Source: Rhodobacterales bacterium (GTDB lineage: Bacteria; Pseudomonadota; Alphaproteobacteria; Rhodobacterales; Rhodobacteraceae). Taken from it: DNA of 64,000 nt. Below are positions 46,180 to 54,557 of this stretch, piece after piece. The stretch lies in assembly GCA_026400355.1 (NCBI GenBank), contig JAPLPE010000041.1:1-64000 (forward strand), written 5' to 3'. The position numbers were made by a program, and so were the translations under genes. Under the pieces are notes generated by a model. That model did not search any database and was not told where the DNA came from. It saw nothing but the letters and a program-made list of their open reading frames with translations. The first letter of the stretch is position 1. Every line of letters starts with the position of its first letter.

Positions 46180-46341
46180 GCCCACCTGCTTTCGTCGATG
46201 GGGCGGGAAGCCGGGGCGTACCTGCCGGGGTGCCCGCGCAGGATCGGCGGGCGGGGTCCTGCCGTCTTGTGCGTTTTCGACAGTTTGGGGGTGATTTCTG
46301 CCTTTGGCGCGGGCAACCTGCCGGAAAAGGGAGGGTCCATC

Positions 46342-47095
46342 ATGCCCCGTTTCTGTGCCAACCTGTCGCTCATGTACTCTGAATTACCGTTTCTTGACCG
46401 CTTTGGTGCGGCACGGACGGCGGGGTTTGACGGGGTGGAGGTCCTCTTTCCCTATGATGTGGCGGCGAACGAGATCCTGGACCGGCTTGCCGTGAATGAC
46501 CTGCGGCTGGTTCTGATCAACTGCCCGCCGCCAAATTATGCGGATGGGCCGCGGGGCTTTGCTGCTGTGCCCGGGGGGCGAGGACAGGTTCCGGCATGAT
46601 TTCCTGCGGTCGTTGCGCTATGCGCGGGCGCTGGGGGCGGGGCATCTGCACCTGTTGGCCGGGGTGTCCGACGGTGAGGTGGCGCGGGCTGTGTTCGTGG
46701 AGAACCTGCGCTGGGCGGCGGCTGAGGCACCGGGGCAGAGCTTGACGATCGAGCCGATCAACCGGGTCGACATGCCGGGGTATTTTCTGGCCGACTTTGA
46801 TCTGGCGGCGAGGGTCATTGCCGAGGTAGGGGCCACAAACCTGCGGCTGCAGTTTGACGCCTATCATGCGCACCGGATCACCGGGGATGTGATGGGGACA
46901 TGGGACAATGTGCGGACGCTGGTCGCGCATGTGCAGGTGGCGGGATATCCGGGGCGGCATGAGCCCTTCGGGGGCGAGATCAACTATCCGGCGTTCTTTC
47001 GCCGTTTGGATTCAGAGGGTTATGGTGGGTGGGTGAGCGGGGAGTATCATTCAGCGGCGGGGACGGTTGCAGGATTGGGGTGGCGGGAGTACTGA
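46342..47095 (+). pseudogene. Hydroxypyruvate isomerase-like gene, frameshifted at a G6 run
   Basis: ATG 46342 begins MPRFCANLSLMYSELPFLDRF, typical of Hyi sugar isomerases (TIM barrel). The frame breaks after GFAAVPG at six consecutive G (46573-46578). With one G fewer the protein continues as GGEDRFRHDFLRSLRYARALG to the stop at 47095, giving about 250 residues, normal for the family. LTIEPINRVDMPGYFL and LQFDAYHAHRITGD hold the usual metal ligands. GGGAGGG precedes the start. It may be a real mutation, slippage or a sequencing error. Confidence 0.8.
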
Positions 47096-47363
47096 TCAAG
47101 ATATTGATTTTGCTACGATATTCTGTGACTGTGTTGTGTCGGTATTCTTCGGACGATGCGAGAGGGAACTGGTTATCCTTTCCAGGTTAGATTCGGTGAG
47201 ATTGCTTTGGGGTGGCGAAGAAGGGTAAAGGGACCGGAGGAGGGGTGCGTTTTCGCCGGGTGAAGGTGCGTGCGGGCAGGCACACTACGAAGGTGGGATG
47301 GGCGTTCTTGTGAGGGGAGCCGTTGGGTGGTTAGGGTACAGGAGACATTTCACTGGAGATGAC

Positions 47364-47585
47364 ATGATTCCTGCCCGTATTGCGCACGTCCTGTTCGAGC
47401 TTTTCCTGTCAGGGTTCATGTCGCTGATCGTGTCGGGGATCGCCACGGTGAGGGCGGCGGGGATGGTGCCCGGCCTGCCGCAGATGTGGCTGGGGGCCTG
47501 GCTGTTCAGTTGGGCCGTGGCCTTTCCGACGGTGCTGGTCGTGGTCCCGGTGACAAGAAAATTCGTCGGTCGGCTGACGGCCTGA
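47364..47585 (+). CDS. DUF2798 small membrane protein
   Basis: 73 residues from ATG 47364 (GGAGATG upstream). Two hydrophobic helices: VLFELFLSGFMSLIVSGIAT and WLFSWAVAFPTVLVVVPVTRKFV. This two-helix layout with a terminal VxPxxRxxV is DUF2798. Function unknown. The 268-base gap before it is locally AT-richer and shows no other gene. Confidence 0.75.
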   Translation: MIPARIAHVLFELFLSGFMSLIVSGIATVRAAGMVPGLPQMWLGAWLFSWAVAFPTVLVVVPVTRKFVGRLTA

Positions 47586-47617
47586 CCTGAGGTCGGCCGG
47601 GGAGGAAGGGCGCTACC

Positions 47618-47668
47618 CCTCTGCGCCTTTGGCGCATTCATCCCCAGCTATTTGGACGACAAAGAAAG
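47618..47668 (+). repeat. Degenerate intergenic repeat, copy 2
   Basis: Hairpin TGCGCC-TTT-GGCGCA at 47622-47636, followed by TTCATCCCCAGCTATTTGG and ACGACAAAGAAAG. It has the same layout as the copy at 42035 (GC hairpin, C-run, AT patch, GGA...AAAGAA). It lies in the 235-base gap between DUF2798 and the aldehyde dehydrogenase stop and could act as a bidirectional terminator. Confidence 0.4.
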
Positions 47669-47820
47669 ATCGGGCGCGCGGCGTGCGGTTGAGCCGCAGC
47701 ACTGGCACAGGGTGCAGCAGAGGCACGGGGGCAGGTGCGTCGTCGCGCGCGCCGCTCCGAGGTTCGGTAAAGCTACCTTTTGTGTGGTTGCCTCAAGGGG
47801 TCTGGTTTTCGGGCGCAGTG

Positions 47821-50157
47821 CTATTCCCCGTAGGGAATCCAGATGTTCTTCACCTCGGTCGCGGCGTCGAGGAAGGCGCGGCCTTCGCCTTCGGGGCCGG
47901 TCCAGTCGCGGGCGCGGGCGTTGTTGACCCAGGTGCGTTTCAGGTTGCCTGCGGACTTAGCCTCGATCATCGCGGAGAGATCGGTGCTGCTGAAGGACCA
48001 AAGTGCGTCGATGTCGAGGTGGCTGGCCAGCGTGGGCCCGAGTTCCGCGTGGCTGCCGGTCAGGATGTTGACGACGCCGTCCGGCATGTCGGAGGTGTCG
48101 AGGATCTGGTAGAAATCGGTCGCGGCCAGCGGGAAAGGGTCGGAGGCGATGATGACCGTCCGGTTACCCATCGCGATGGCCGGGGCCATGACCGAGATCA
48201 GGCCGAGGAGCGGGTGGTCGTCGGGGCAGAGGGCGGCGATCGTGCCCGCGGGTTCCTTCATGGCGAGCGTCACGCCTCGAATCGGGACAGAGTGGATCTG
48301 GCCGTCGAACTTGTCCGCCCAGGCGGCATAGGTGAAGAGGCGGCGGATACTTAGATCAACCTCGGCCTTGCCGCCCTTTCCGGTGAGGGCGTCGATGCGG
48401 GCTGCGAATTCGGCGGCCCGGGCCGAGAGGTTTTCGGCAATGTAGTAAAGGATCTGGGCGCGGTTGTGACCAGTGGTCTTGGCCCAGCCTTTGGCGGCGT
48501 TCGCGGCCTCGACCGCATTGCGGATATCTTTGCGGTTGGCGAGGCTTGCGTGGCCCAACAGCGCTCCGCGCGGCCCATGGACGGGGCGGGAATAGCCGCC
48601 ATCGGGGCGGGCCTGTTTGCCGCCGATATAGAGTTTGGCGGTGCGATCAAGCGGGTCTGCCGGCGCGCCTTGGCCCGGGAAGGGGGCCGGGGGCTTCAGC
48701 GCTTTCCCGGTCGTGGCGGGTTTGGTGTAGCTTTGCAGCCCTTCCCAGCCGCCTTCGCGCCCGAAGCCGGATTCGCGGGTGCCGCCGAACCCTGCGGCGG
48801 CGTCAAAGAGGTTGGTGGCGTTGACCCAAACCACGCCCGCCACGAGTTTGGGGGCGATGTCGAGCGCGAGGTTGATGTTTTCGGTCCAGAGGGTCGCGGC
48901 AAGGCCGTAGCGGGTGTTGTTGGCGATTTCGACCGCCTCGGCCGGGGTACGGAAGGTGGTGGAGACGAGGACGGGGCCGAAGATTTCCTCTTGCATAAGG
49001 GTGGCGGCGGGGGAGAGGCCGGTGATCAATGTGGGCGGATAGAAGTTGCCGATGGTCGGCAGAGCACAGGCGGCGCGGTAGTGGTCGCCTTCGGGGTTGT
49101 CGGTGACAAGCTTTGTGATGCTGGCCAGTTGGACGGGGTCCACGATGGCACCCACATCGATGCATTTGTCGAGCGGATCGCCGACGCGCAGGCCATCCAT
49201 CCGGGTGCGGAGTTTTCGGTAAAAGCGGTCTGCGATGCCCTCTTGGACCAGAAGGCGGGAGCCCGCGCAGCAGACCTGACCCTGATTGAACCAGATCGCA
49301 TCGACGAGGCCTTCGACGGCGGAATCGAGGTCGGCGTCGTCAAAGACGATGTAGGGGGACTTGCCGCCAAGCTCGAGGGTAAGCGATTTGCCAGAGCCTG
49401 CGGTTGCCTCGCGGATTCTCCGTCCGACCGCGGTGGAGCCGGTGAAGGCGATCTTGTCGACAGGGGCGTTCACGATCATCTCGCCCACTGCGCCGTCGCC
49501 GGTGACGATGTTGACGACGCCGGGGGGGACCCCGGCGTCGGCGCAGATGTCGGCGAAAAGGAGTGCGGTGAGCGGGGTGTATTCCGCCGGTTTCAGGACG
49601 ACTGTGTTGCCCATGGCCAATGCCGGGGCGATCTTCCAGGCAAGCATGAGGAGGGGGAAGTTCCAGGGGATGATCTGGCCGCAGACCCCCAAGGCGGTCC
49701 GTCCGGGGAGTTCGCTGTCCATCAGATGGGCCATACCAGCGTGGTAGTAGAAATGGCGTTGGGCAAGGGGGATGTCGATGTCGCGGCTTTCGCGGATCGG
49801 TTTGCCGTTGTCGAGGGTTTCGAGGACGGCAAAGAGGCGAGACTGTTTCTGCAGGATGCGGGCGATGGCATAGAGGACGCGGGCGCGGGCATGGGAGTCT
49901 CGGGCCCATGCGGATTGCGCGCGGCGGGCGGCCTTGACGGCGGCGTCGATGTCTTTCTGGGTGCCCTGGGTGATCTGGGCGATGGGTTCGCCGGTGGCGG
50001 GGTTGGTGGTGGTGAAGGTTGCCCCCGGTTTCGTCCAGATGCCGCCGATGAAATGGCCGAAGGTGCCCTTGTGCGATGCGATCCAGGCGCGGGCCTCGGC
50101 CGAGGATTCCGGGGCGGGGCCGTAGGACATGGTTTCGAAGATTTCCTTGACGGTCAT
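47821..50157 (-). CDS. Two-domain aldehyde dehydrogenase (second domain degenerate)
   Basis: 778 residues, about twice half an ALDH beyond the usual 480. Residues 1-490 are a full aldehyde dehydrogenase: IPWNFPLLMLAWKIAPALAMGNTVVLKP, LELGGKSPYIVFDDADLD with catalytic Glu, and NQGQVCCAGSRLLVQ with catalytic Cys. Residues about 520-770 repeat part of the fold (LYIGGKQARPDGGYSRPV...) but lack the LELGGK and Cys boxes. This long form is regularly found beside deoC in Rhodobacterales, suggesting oxidation of acetaldehyde from deoxyribose-phosphate (inference). Confidence 0.9.
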   Translation of the reverse strand: MTVKEIFETMSYGPAPESSAEARAWIASHKGTFGHFIGGIWTKPGATFTTTNPATGEPIAQITQGTQKDIDAAVKAARRAQSAWARDSHARARVLYAIARILQKQSRLFAVLETLDNGKPIRESRDIDIPLAQRHFYYHAGMAHLMDSELPGRTALGVCGQIIPWNFPLLMLAWKIAPALAMGNTVVLKPAEYTPLTALLFADICADAGVPPGVVNIVTGDGAVGEMIVNAPVDKIAFTGSTAVGRRIREATAGSGKSLTLELGGKSPYIVFDDADLDSAVEGLVDAIWFNQGQVCCAGSRLLVQEGIADRFYRKLRTRMDGLRVGDPLDKCIDVGAIVDPVQLASITKLVTDNPEGDHYRAACALPTIGNFYPPTLITGLSPAATLMQEEIFGPVLVSTTFRTPAEAVEIANNTRYGLAATLWTENINLALDIAPKLVAGVVWVNATNLFDAAAGFGGTRESGFGREGGWEGLQSYTKPATTGKALKPPAPFPGQGAPADPLDRTAKLYIGGKQARPDGGYSRPVHGPRGALLGHASLANRKDIRNAVEAANAAKGWAKTTGHNRAQILYYIAENLSARAAEFAARIDALTGKGGKAEVDLSIRRLFTYAAWADKFDGQIHSVPIRGVTLAMKEPAGTIAALCPDDHPLLGLISVMAPAIAMGNRTVIIASDPFPLAATDFYQILDTSDMPDGVVNILTGSHAELGPTLASHLDIDALWSFSSTDLSAMIEAKSAGNLKRTWVNNARARDWTGPEGEGRAFLDAATEVKNIWIPYGE

Positions 50158-50182
50158 GGCGGTGTTTCCGGTTGGGGGTGGC

Positions 50183-50233
50183 GGGGAGAACCCCGCCCTA
50201 CGTTAAACATTGGCGTAGGGCGAGGTTCACCCC
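50183..50233. repeat. REP-like inverted repeat between the aldehyde dehydrogenase and deoC genes
   Basis: Arms of 20 bases at 50183-50202 and 50214-50233 (CCCCGCCCTACG / CGTAGGGCGAGG cores) around an 11-base AT-rich loop; 18 of 20 positions pair. The CGTAGGGCGGGGTT-type arm resembles palindromic intergenic elements I recall from Rhodobacterales genomes. The hairpin would form in the deoC-ALDH transcript and could stabilise it or attenuate the downstream gene. Confidence 0.6.
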
Positions 50234-50242
50234 GCCCCCGTG

Positions 50243-51238
50243 TCAGGCGAGAGCGTGCCGCCATGCGGCGGAGTAGCTGCCGGTGACATGGTGTTCGAGT
50301 TGGCGTTCGATATCGCCCAGAAGCGAGGACGCTCCGAAGCGGAAGAGATCGGGCTGGAGCCAGCGGTCGCCGAGTTCGTCCTTGATCATGGAGAGATAGA
50401 CGAGCGCGTCCTTGGCCTTGGAAATCCCGCCTGCGGGTTTGTAGCCGACCTTGATCCCTGTCCGGTCGTGGTAGTCGCGGATGGCGCGGATCATGGTGAG
50501 CGTCACGGGCAGGGTGGCGTTGACGCCTTCCTTGCCGGTCGAGGTTTTTATGAAGTCGGCGCCCGCCATCATGCAGACAAGCGATGCGCGGGCGACGTTG
50601 CGGAGCGTGCCGAGTTCGCCGGTGGCAAGGATCGCCTTGACGTGGGCATCGCCACAGGCGGCGCGCATTTCGCGCATTTCGTCGTAGAGCCCCTGCCAGT
50701 TGCCGGTGAGCACAAGGCGGCGGGAGATGACGATGTCGATTTCGCGGGCACCCGCCCTGACGCTTTCGCCGATTTCCGCGATCCTCAGCGGAAAGGGCGA
50801 GAGGCCCGCCGGGAAGCCGGTCGAGACGGCGGCGACGGGAATATGGGTGCCTTGCAGCGCCTGCACGGCGGGGGCGACCATGTCGTGATAGACGCAGACA
50901 GCCCCCACGGTGAGGCCGGTCATGCCAAGTTTTTCGAGGATATCGCGGCTGACGGGCTTGCGGGCCTTGGAGCAGAGGCGGCGGACGCGGCCTTCGGTAT
51001 CGTCGCCGGCAAGAGTTGTCAGGTCGATGAGGGAGATGGCCTTGCAGAGCCATGCAGCCTGCCAGTCCTTTTTCACTGAACGGCGGCCGGGCAGCGTCGC
51101 CGCGCGGCGTTCGATGGCGGAGGTGTTGGCCTGCACCGAAGCGACCCAGTCGAGGTCCAGAGCCATGCCGTCGTTGCGGGGCAGGTGGACCTGCGGGAGC
51201 TGCCGGGCGGCGGCGATGTCGATCGTCTCGGTCTGCAT
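50243..51238 (-). CDS. deoC: Deoxyribose-phosphate aldolase
   Basis: 331 residues, longer than the E. coli enzyme, as in the alphaproteobacterial type. It splits 2-deoxyribose-5-phosphate to acetaldehyde and glyceraldehyde-3-phosphate. Schiff-base Lys in ADFIKTSTGKEGVNAT; second Lys in KVGYKPAGGISKAKDAL; DIVISRR also typical. Start MQTETIDIAAARQ at 51238 follows GGGGGAGG. It precedes the aldehyde dehydrogenase gene on the same strand, so its acetaldehyde product may be passed on. Confidence 0.95.
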   Translation of the reverse strand: MQTETIDIAAARQLPQVHLPRNDGMALDLDWVASVQANTSAIERRAATLPGRRSVKKDWQAAWLCKAISLIDLTTLAGDDTEGRVRRLCSKARKPVSRDILEKLGMTGLTVGAVCVYHDMVAPAVQALQGTHIPVAAVSTGFPAGLSPFPLRIAEIGESVRAGAREIDIVISRRLVLTGNWQGLYDEMREMRAACGDAHVKAILATGELGTLRNVARASLVCMMAGADFIKTSTGKEGVNATLPVTLTMIRAIRDYHDRTGIKVGYKPAGGISKAKDALVYLSMIKDELGDRWLQPDLFRFGASSLLGDIERQLEHHVTGSYSAAWRHALA

Positions 51239-51395
51239 GGGAATCCTCCCCCAAAGGCGCAACGGGGGAACCGTGGCATGCCCCCTTCGTCTTGGCAAGT
51301 TTTGACATAGAAGTCAGATATTGACCAGCTTGCGGGAGGCTGACGGCCATGTCAGTCAGACGGGAAGTCGGGGCGGGAGCGGGACGACTTTGCCT

Positions 51396-52355
51396 ATGCA
51401 GTCTTGGGCAAATGTCACCCCACTTGACATCAACACGTTCCACCTCGACCCGCGGACTGATGCAACCGAGCGGGATTGGTTTGCCTGACGGATCGGGAAC
51501 TACGGGCTGAATGGTCCGCGGTCAGTCCTGTTGACGCATCCCGACGATCCGGCCCGGGTGGTCAAGATCAGAGGTGGCGGACTGAACGGGGCGCCGGTCA
51601 AATGGGACGGGGTGCGCAGCACGGGGCCGCGACACCCGGTAGTCGATTTTGACGCTTGGATGAGCGAGGACGTGGCCTTCGGTCACGATAATGTGTTGCG
51701 CGGAGGTACTTCCTTTCAGCAGGCTGCAAGAGAATGGGCTGCGAGTGCAGCGCTGGGCGCGGTCGGGGAGGATGTTGTGCGGTGCGCGAGATCTGGCCGG
51801 CTGCTGCACAGCGGACGTGCATCGTGGTTCTCGGTCATGGACCTTGGCGCGGGGTGGCGCAACGCGATCCCGAAGGAAGGAGTCAGTCCCGCTGAGTGCG
51901 AAAGCCTTGTCCGGCAGCATGGCGGGTATGTGGTCCGCATCGCGAAGGAACACGGCCTGGTGAGATACTTCTGGTATCTGGCACGGCCCGACGGAACCTA
52001 TCCGATCAAGGATCTGCATCCGTTCCGGCGTACGGATCCGCTTTCGATGTCGACGATCTCATGGGTGCTCTCGGTCCATCATGGCATTCATATCTACTGC
52101 AATCATGTCGAGTTCGCAGCCATCACATCCTATGGTATCGGCCTGCCGCCCGAAGCAAAGATCTGGCCGCTGACCAGCGTTTGTCCGGATGTCAAGATGG
52201 ATGATCATGCGCTGTTGCGGTCCGAGGTGGTTCAGCCCTACATCATTAAACGGCCGGAGAAGCTCGACGTCAGGTCGCTCTTGTCTACGCTTCGCAGCAT
52301 CAACTTCACGGCTCGGTTGATCGAAATTTGCCCCGACAGGCTTGCGAGGCCCTGA
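51396..52355 (+). pseudogene. Unknown gene with an in-frame TGA near its 5' end
   Basis: From ATG 51396 the frame reads MQSWANVTPLDINTFHLDPR...ERDWFA, then TGA at 51486-51488, then continues in the same frame as RIGNYGLNGPRSVLLTHPDDPAR to the stop at 52355. The repaired protein is 319 residues; a TTG at 51531 would still give 274. I do not recognise the family. It is hydrophilic, with no signal peptide or helices, and scattered Cys, Trp and His. Composition is less GC-biased than the flanking genes. A nonsense mutation (for example Trp to stop) is the simplest reading. Confidence 0.5.
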
Positions 52356-52363
52356 ACCAAGCA

Positions 52364-53209
52364 TTAGCCGGGCTGGACCACGTCGCGCTGATGGGCCTTG
52401 CGGTAGTGGAAGGGGGTGGTGCCGTGATGGCTGCGGAAGAGCTTGTGGAAATGCGAAAGGTTGGGGATGCCGCAGTCGGCGGCAATTTCTGCAATGCTGT
52501 CGGAAGACCCGGCAAGGCGGCGGGCGGCGAAGGCCATACGCTGCTGGTTGATGTAGTCCGAGGGGCTAAGGTCCAGGTAGCGGCGGACGGTGCGGCTGAC
52601 ATGGGGATGGGCGCGGCCTGCCACTTTGGCAAAGCCTGCGGCACCGTCACGGAAGACGCGGGGATCACGGGCGGCGGCGCAGGCGGCAACGAGCCAGTCG
52701 GGGGCACCGTCGGGCAGGGGCTGGGTCTGGTCCAGCAGGGTTGCGATAAGGGGGAGAAGGAAGGATTCGGCCGAGAGCGCGGTACTGTCGGCGCGTTCGA
52801 GGCGGAGCGCGGCCTGATTGATTTCCGCAAGCTGTCGACTGTCGCGGCGGATGCGGACAGGTGAGTGGGCAGCGGACCAGAAGAACTGGCCCGTCACGTC
52901 AGGGTGGCGAGTGGCGAGGGCGGCAATCAAGTCGGGGTGGAGGGTGACGGAGACGACGAGCGCCTCTTCGCCCAGGCCCTGGAGGGCGTGGCGGTCATGC
53001 GGGCGGATGAAGAGGAAATCACCTTCGGTCAGGTCCTGCACATCGTCCGCAAGGTGATGCCGGACGCGGCCGTTCTGGACCCAGATGAGTTCATGGAAGT
53101 CGTGGTCGTGAAGCTGCGCGGGGCGTGACCTGGACAAGCTGGCCCGGGTCAGGTGGACCTGATCGCCGGGTTTGAGGATGTCCCGATAGGTGAGTCGCAA
53201 TCCGCTCAT
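52364..53209 (-). CDS. AraC-family transcriptional regulator
   Basis: 281 residues. N-terminal cupin-type sensor (LHDHDFHELIWVQNGRVRHHLADD, FLFIRPHDRHALQG). C-terminal AraC double helix-turn-helix (about 180-275): DLSPSDYINQQRMAFAARRLAGSSDSIAEIAADCGIPNLSHFHKLFRSHHGTTPFHYRK. AraC proteins with a cupin usually sense a sugar or small metabolite. Its target is probably nearby; the SDR gene at 53498 and deoC region are candidates (inference). Confidence 0.92.
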   Translation of the reverse strand: MSGLRLTYRDILKPGDQVHLTRASLSRSRPAQLHDHDFHELIWVQNGRVRHHLADDVQDLTEGDFLFIRPHDRHALQGLGEEALVVSVTLHPDLIAALATRHPDVTGQFFWSAAHSPVRIRRDSRQLAEINQAALRLERADSTALSAESFLLPLIATLLDQTQPLPDGAPDWLVAACAAARDPRVFRDGAAGFAKVAGRAHPHVSRTVRRYLDLSPSDYINQQRMAFAARRLAGSSDSIAEIAADCGIPNLSHFHKLFRSHHGTTPFHYRKAHQRDVVQPG

Positions 53210-53497
53210 GAATTTCGTTTAATACCTATTGGCAACAGTGGTGCAACAAGCTGTGGGCCGGATGAGGGCCGGAGTCGGGCCGATTTCCGGATAGCGGGAG
53301 GAAAGCTGCCTGAATCGTGGTCAATTGGCGATTGGCTTTGTTGGTTAGGCGAGGCGTCACATGTGCATCAATCGGCGGTGGCGATGGTCAGGCAGTCGCC
53401 GCGGCGCAGCCCGACCCGCACAGAACGCCAGATGGGCTGGCACCTGATTGCAGCCAAGGGTCGTGCGGCCCCCGGCAAGAAGTGGCGAGGGCTTGGG
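53210..53497. other. 288-base gap without a supported gene
   Basis: Between the AraC start and the end of the SDR gene. The first 40 bases after the AraC start are AT-rich and probably hold its promoter. A short minus-strand frame ends WRSVRVGLRRGDCLTIATAD at about 53371 and has a coding look, but no start or family is evident; it may be a decayed fragment. Confidence 0.35.
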
Positions 53498-54436
53498 CTA
53501 CTTGCCCTTGGTGCGGCCTGTCCTGGCTTTGGCGGGCTTGGCGGCAACTTCGGACTTGGATTTCGCCTTGGCCTTGGCAACGGGTTTGCTGGCCGGGTCG
53601 GCCTTGCCGCCGCTCATCATTTTCAGCGCGGCGATGCCGCTTTCGCCAAGCGGGATCTTGGCAAAGGGGCCGCCGACTCGGGTGAGGCCCAGGTCCTGCG
53701 GATCGGCCGGGGGTGCTTTGGCGAACAGCTCGCTCGCGCGGTATTCGGCATTATCCTTCGGGCGGTAGCCGAGGAAGGGGACTCGGGCATTTGAGACGGG
53801 TGCGCGGGTGTTGTTGGAGACACCATAAATCACGGTAAAGCCCACGATCGGCGTGTCGATGGCCCGTTCGACAAGCTGGATCATGTCGGCATGAGACAGC
53901 CATGTGCCCAGCGCCCGGGTGTTCTGCGGTTCCGGGGTACAGGACAGGATGCGCAGGTGGACGGATTCGATCCCGCGCTTTTCCCAATACATGCGACCCA
54001 GATCCTCGGCAAAGCACTTGGCCAGGCCATAGAAGGTGTCGGGGCGGTGGGGGACTTCGGTGTCGATGCCGACATTGGTGGAATACATCCCGACGGCATG
54101 GATCGAGGAGGCGTAGACGACGCGCTTCACGCCATGCTTGTAGGCCGCTTCCCAGACGTTGTAGGCGCCAACAAAGTTCGGGCCCCAAAGCTCCTCGAAC
54201 GGTTTTTCATCCACTATGGCGCCGAAATGGATGACCATGTCGGCCCCTTTGAGGAGGGGTGCGATCTCGTCCATCCTTGACACATCGGCCTGCCGGTAGA
54301 TCTCGTTCGGGAGCAAGGTGGCGGGCGCTTCGAGGATGTCGGTGGTGAGCAGCGTTTCGCACAGGCGCGAGAGCGGTTCGCGGAGCGAGGTGCCCAGCGC
54401 GCCGCGGGCACCGGTGAGGACGAGTTTCTTGAACAT
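53498..54436 (-). CDS. Uronate-dehydrogenase-like SDR with lysine/alanine-rich tail
   Basis: 312 residues. Rossmann motif LTGARGALGTSL, VIHFGAIVDE, YASSIHAVGMY and the active-site YGLAK (Tyr/Lys) point to the NAD-dependent uronate dehydrogenase branch of extended SDRs. From about residue 270 an unusual basic tail follows (KPVAKAKAKSKSEVAAKPAKARTGRTKGK), like a histone H1 terminus. The core is complete without it. GGAG precedes ATG 54436. It may oxidise a sugar acid or related compound; substrate not known. Confidence 0.82.
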   Translation of the reverse strand: MFKKLVLTGARGALGTSLREPLSRLCETLLTTDILEAPATLLPNEIYRQADVSRMDEIAPLLKGADMVIHFGAIVDEKPFEELWGPNFVGAYNVWEAAYKHGVKRVVYASSIHAVGMYSTNVGIDTEVPHRPDTFYGLAKCFAEDLGRMYWEKRGIESVHLRILSCTPEPQNTRALGTWLSHADMIQLVERAIDTPIVGFTVIYGVSNNTRAPVSNARVPFLGYRPKDNAEYRASELFAKAPPADPQDLGLTRVGGPFAKIPLGESGIAALKMMSGGKADPASKPVAKAKAKSKSEVAAKPAKARTGRTKGK

Positions 54437-54489
54437 GGCATACTCCTTCAGAGCGGTGGTGTCTGTGACGCGGTGGCGAAGGGGGGAGC

Positions 54490-54537
54490 TGCCGCCCTGC
54501 CTGCGGCCTCCACCCGGCATTTTTGGGATAGAATGAA
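54490..54537 (+). repeat. Degenerate intergenic repeat, copy 3
   Basis: GCCGCCCTGCCTGCGGCCTC, then CACCCGGCATTTTTGGGATA and GAATGAAG. It shares the C-rich, AT patch, TTTTTGG, A-rich layout with the copies at 42035 and 47618. It lies between the SDR gene and the FAD oxidoreductase gene. Confidence 0.4.
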
Positions 54538-54557
54538 GGGGAACGGGTGGGATTGGG

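Noticed and set aside
48466-50286. 606-codon + strand open frame, Gly/Ala-rich
   Set aside because: Antisense to the aldehyde dehydrogenase; such long shadows are common in high-GC DNA and the reverse strand has all catalytic motifs.
51486-51488. Selenocysteine read-through at the in-frame TGA
   Set aside because: No selenocysteine-type hairpin or redox family context is visible; a nonsense change or a later start is simpler.
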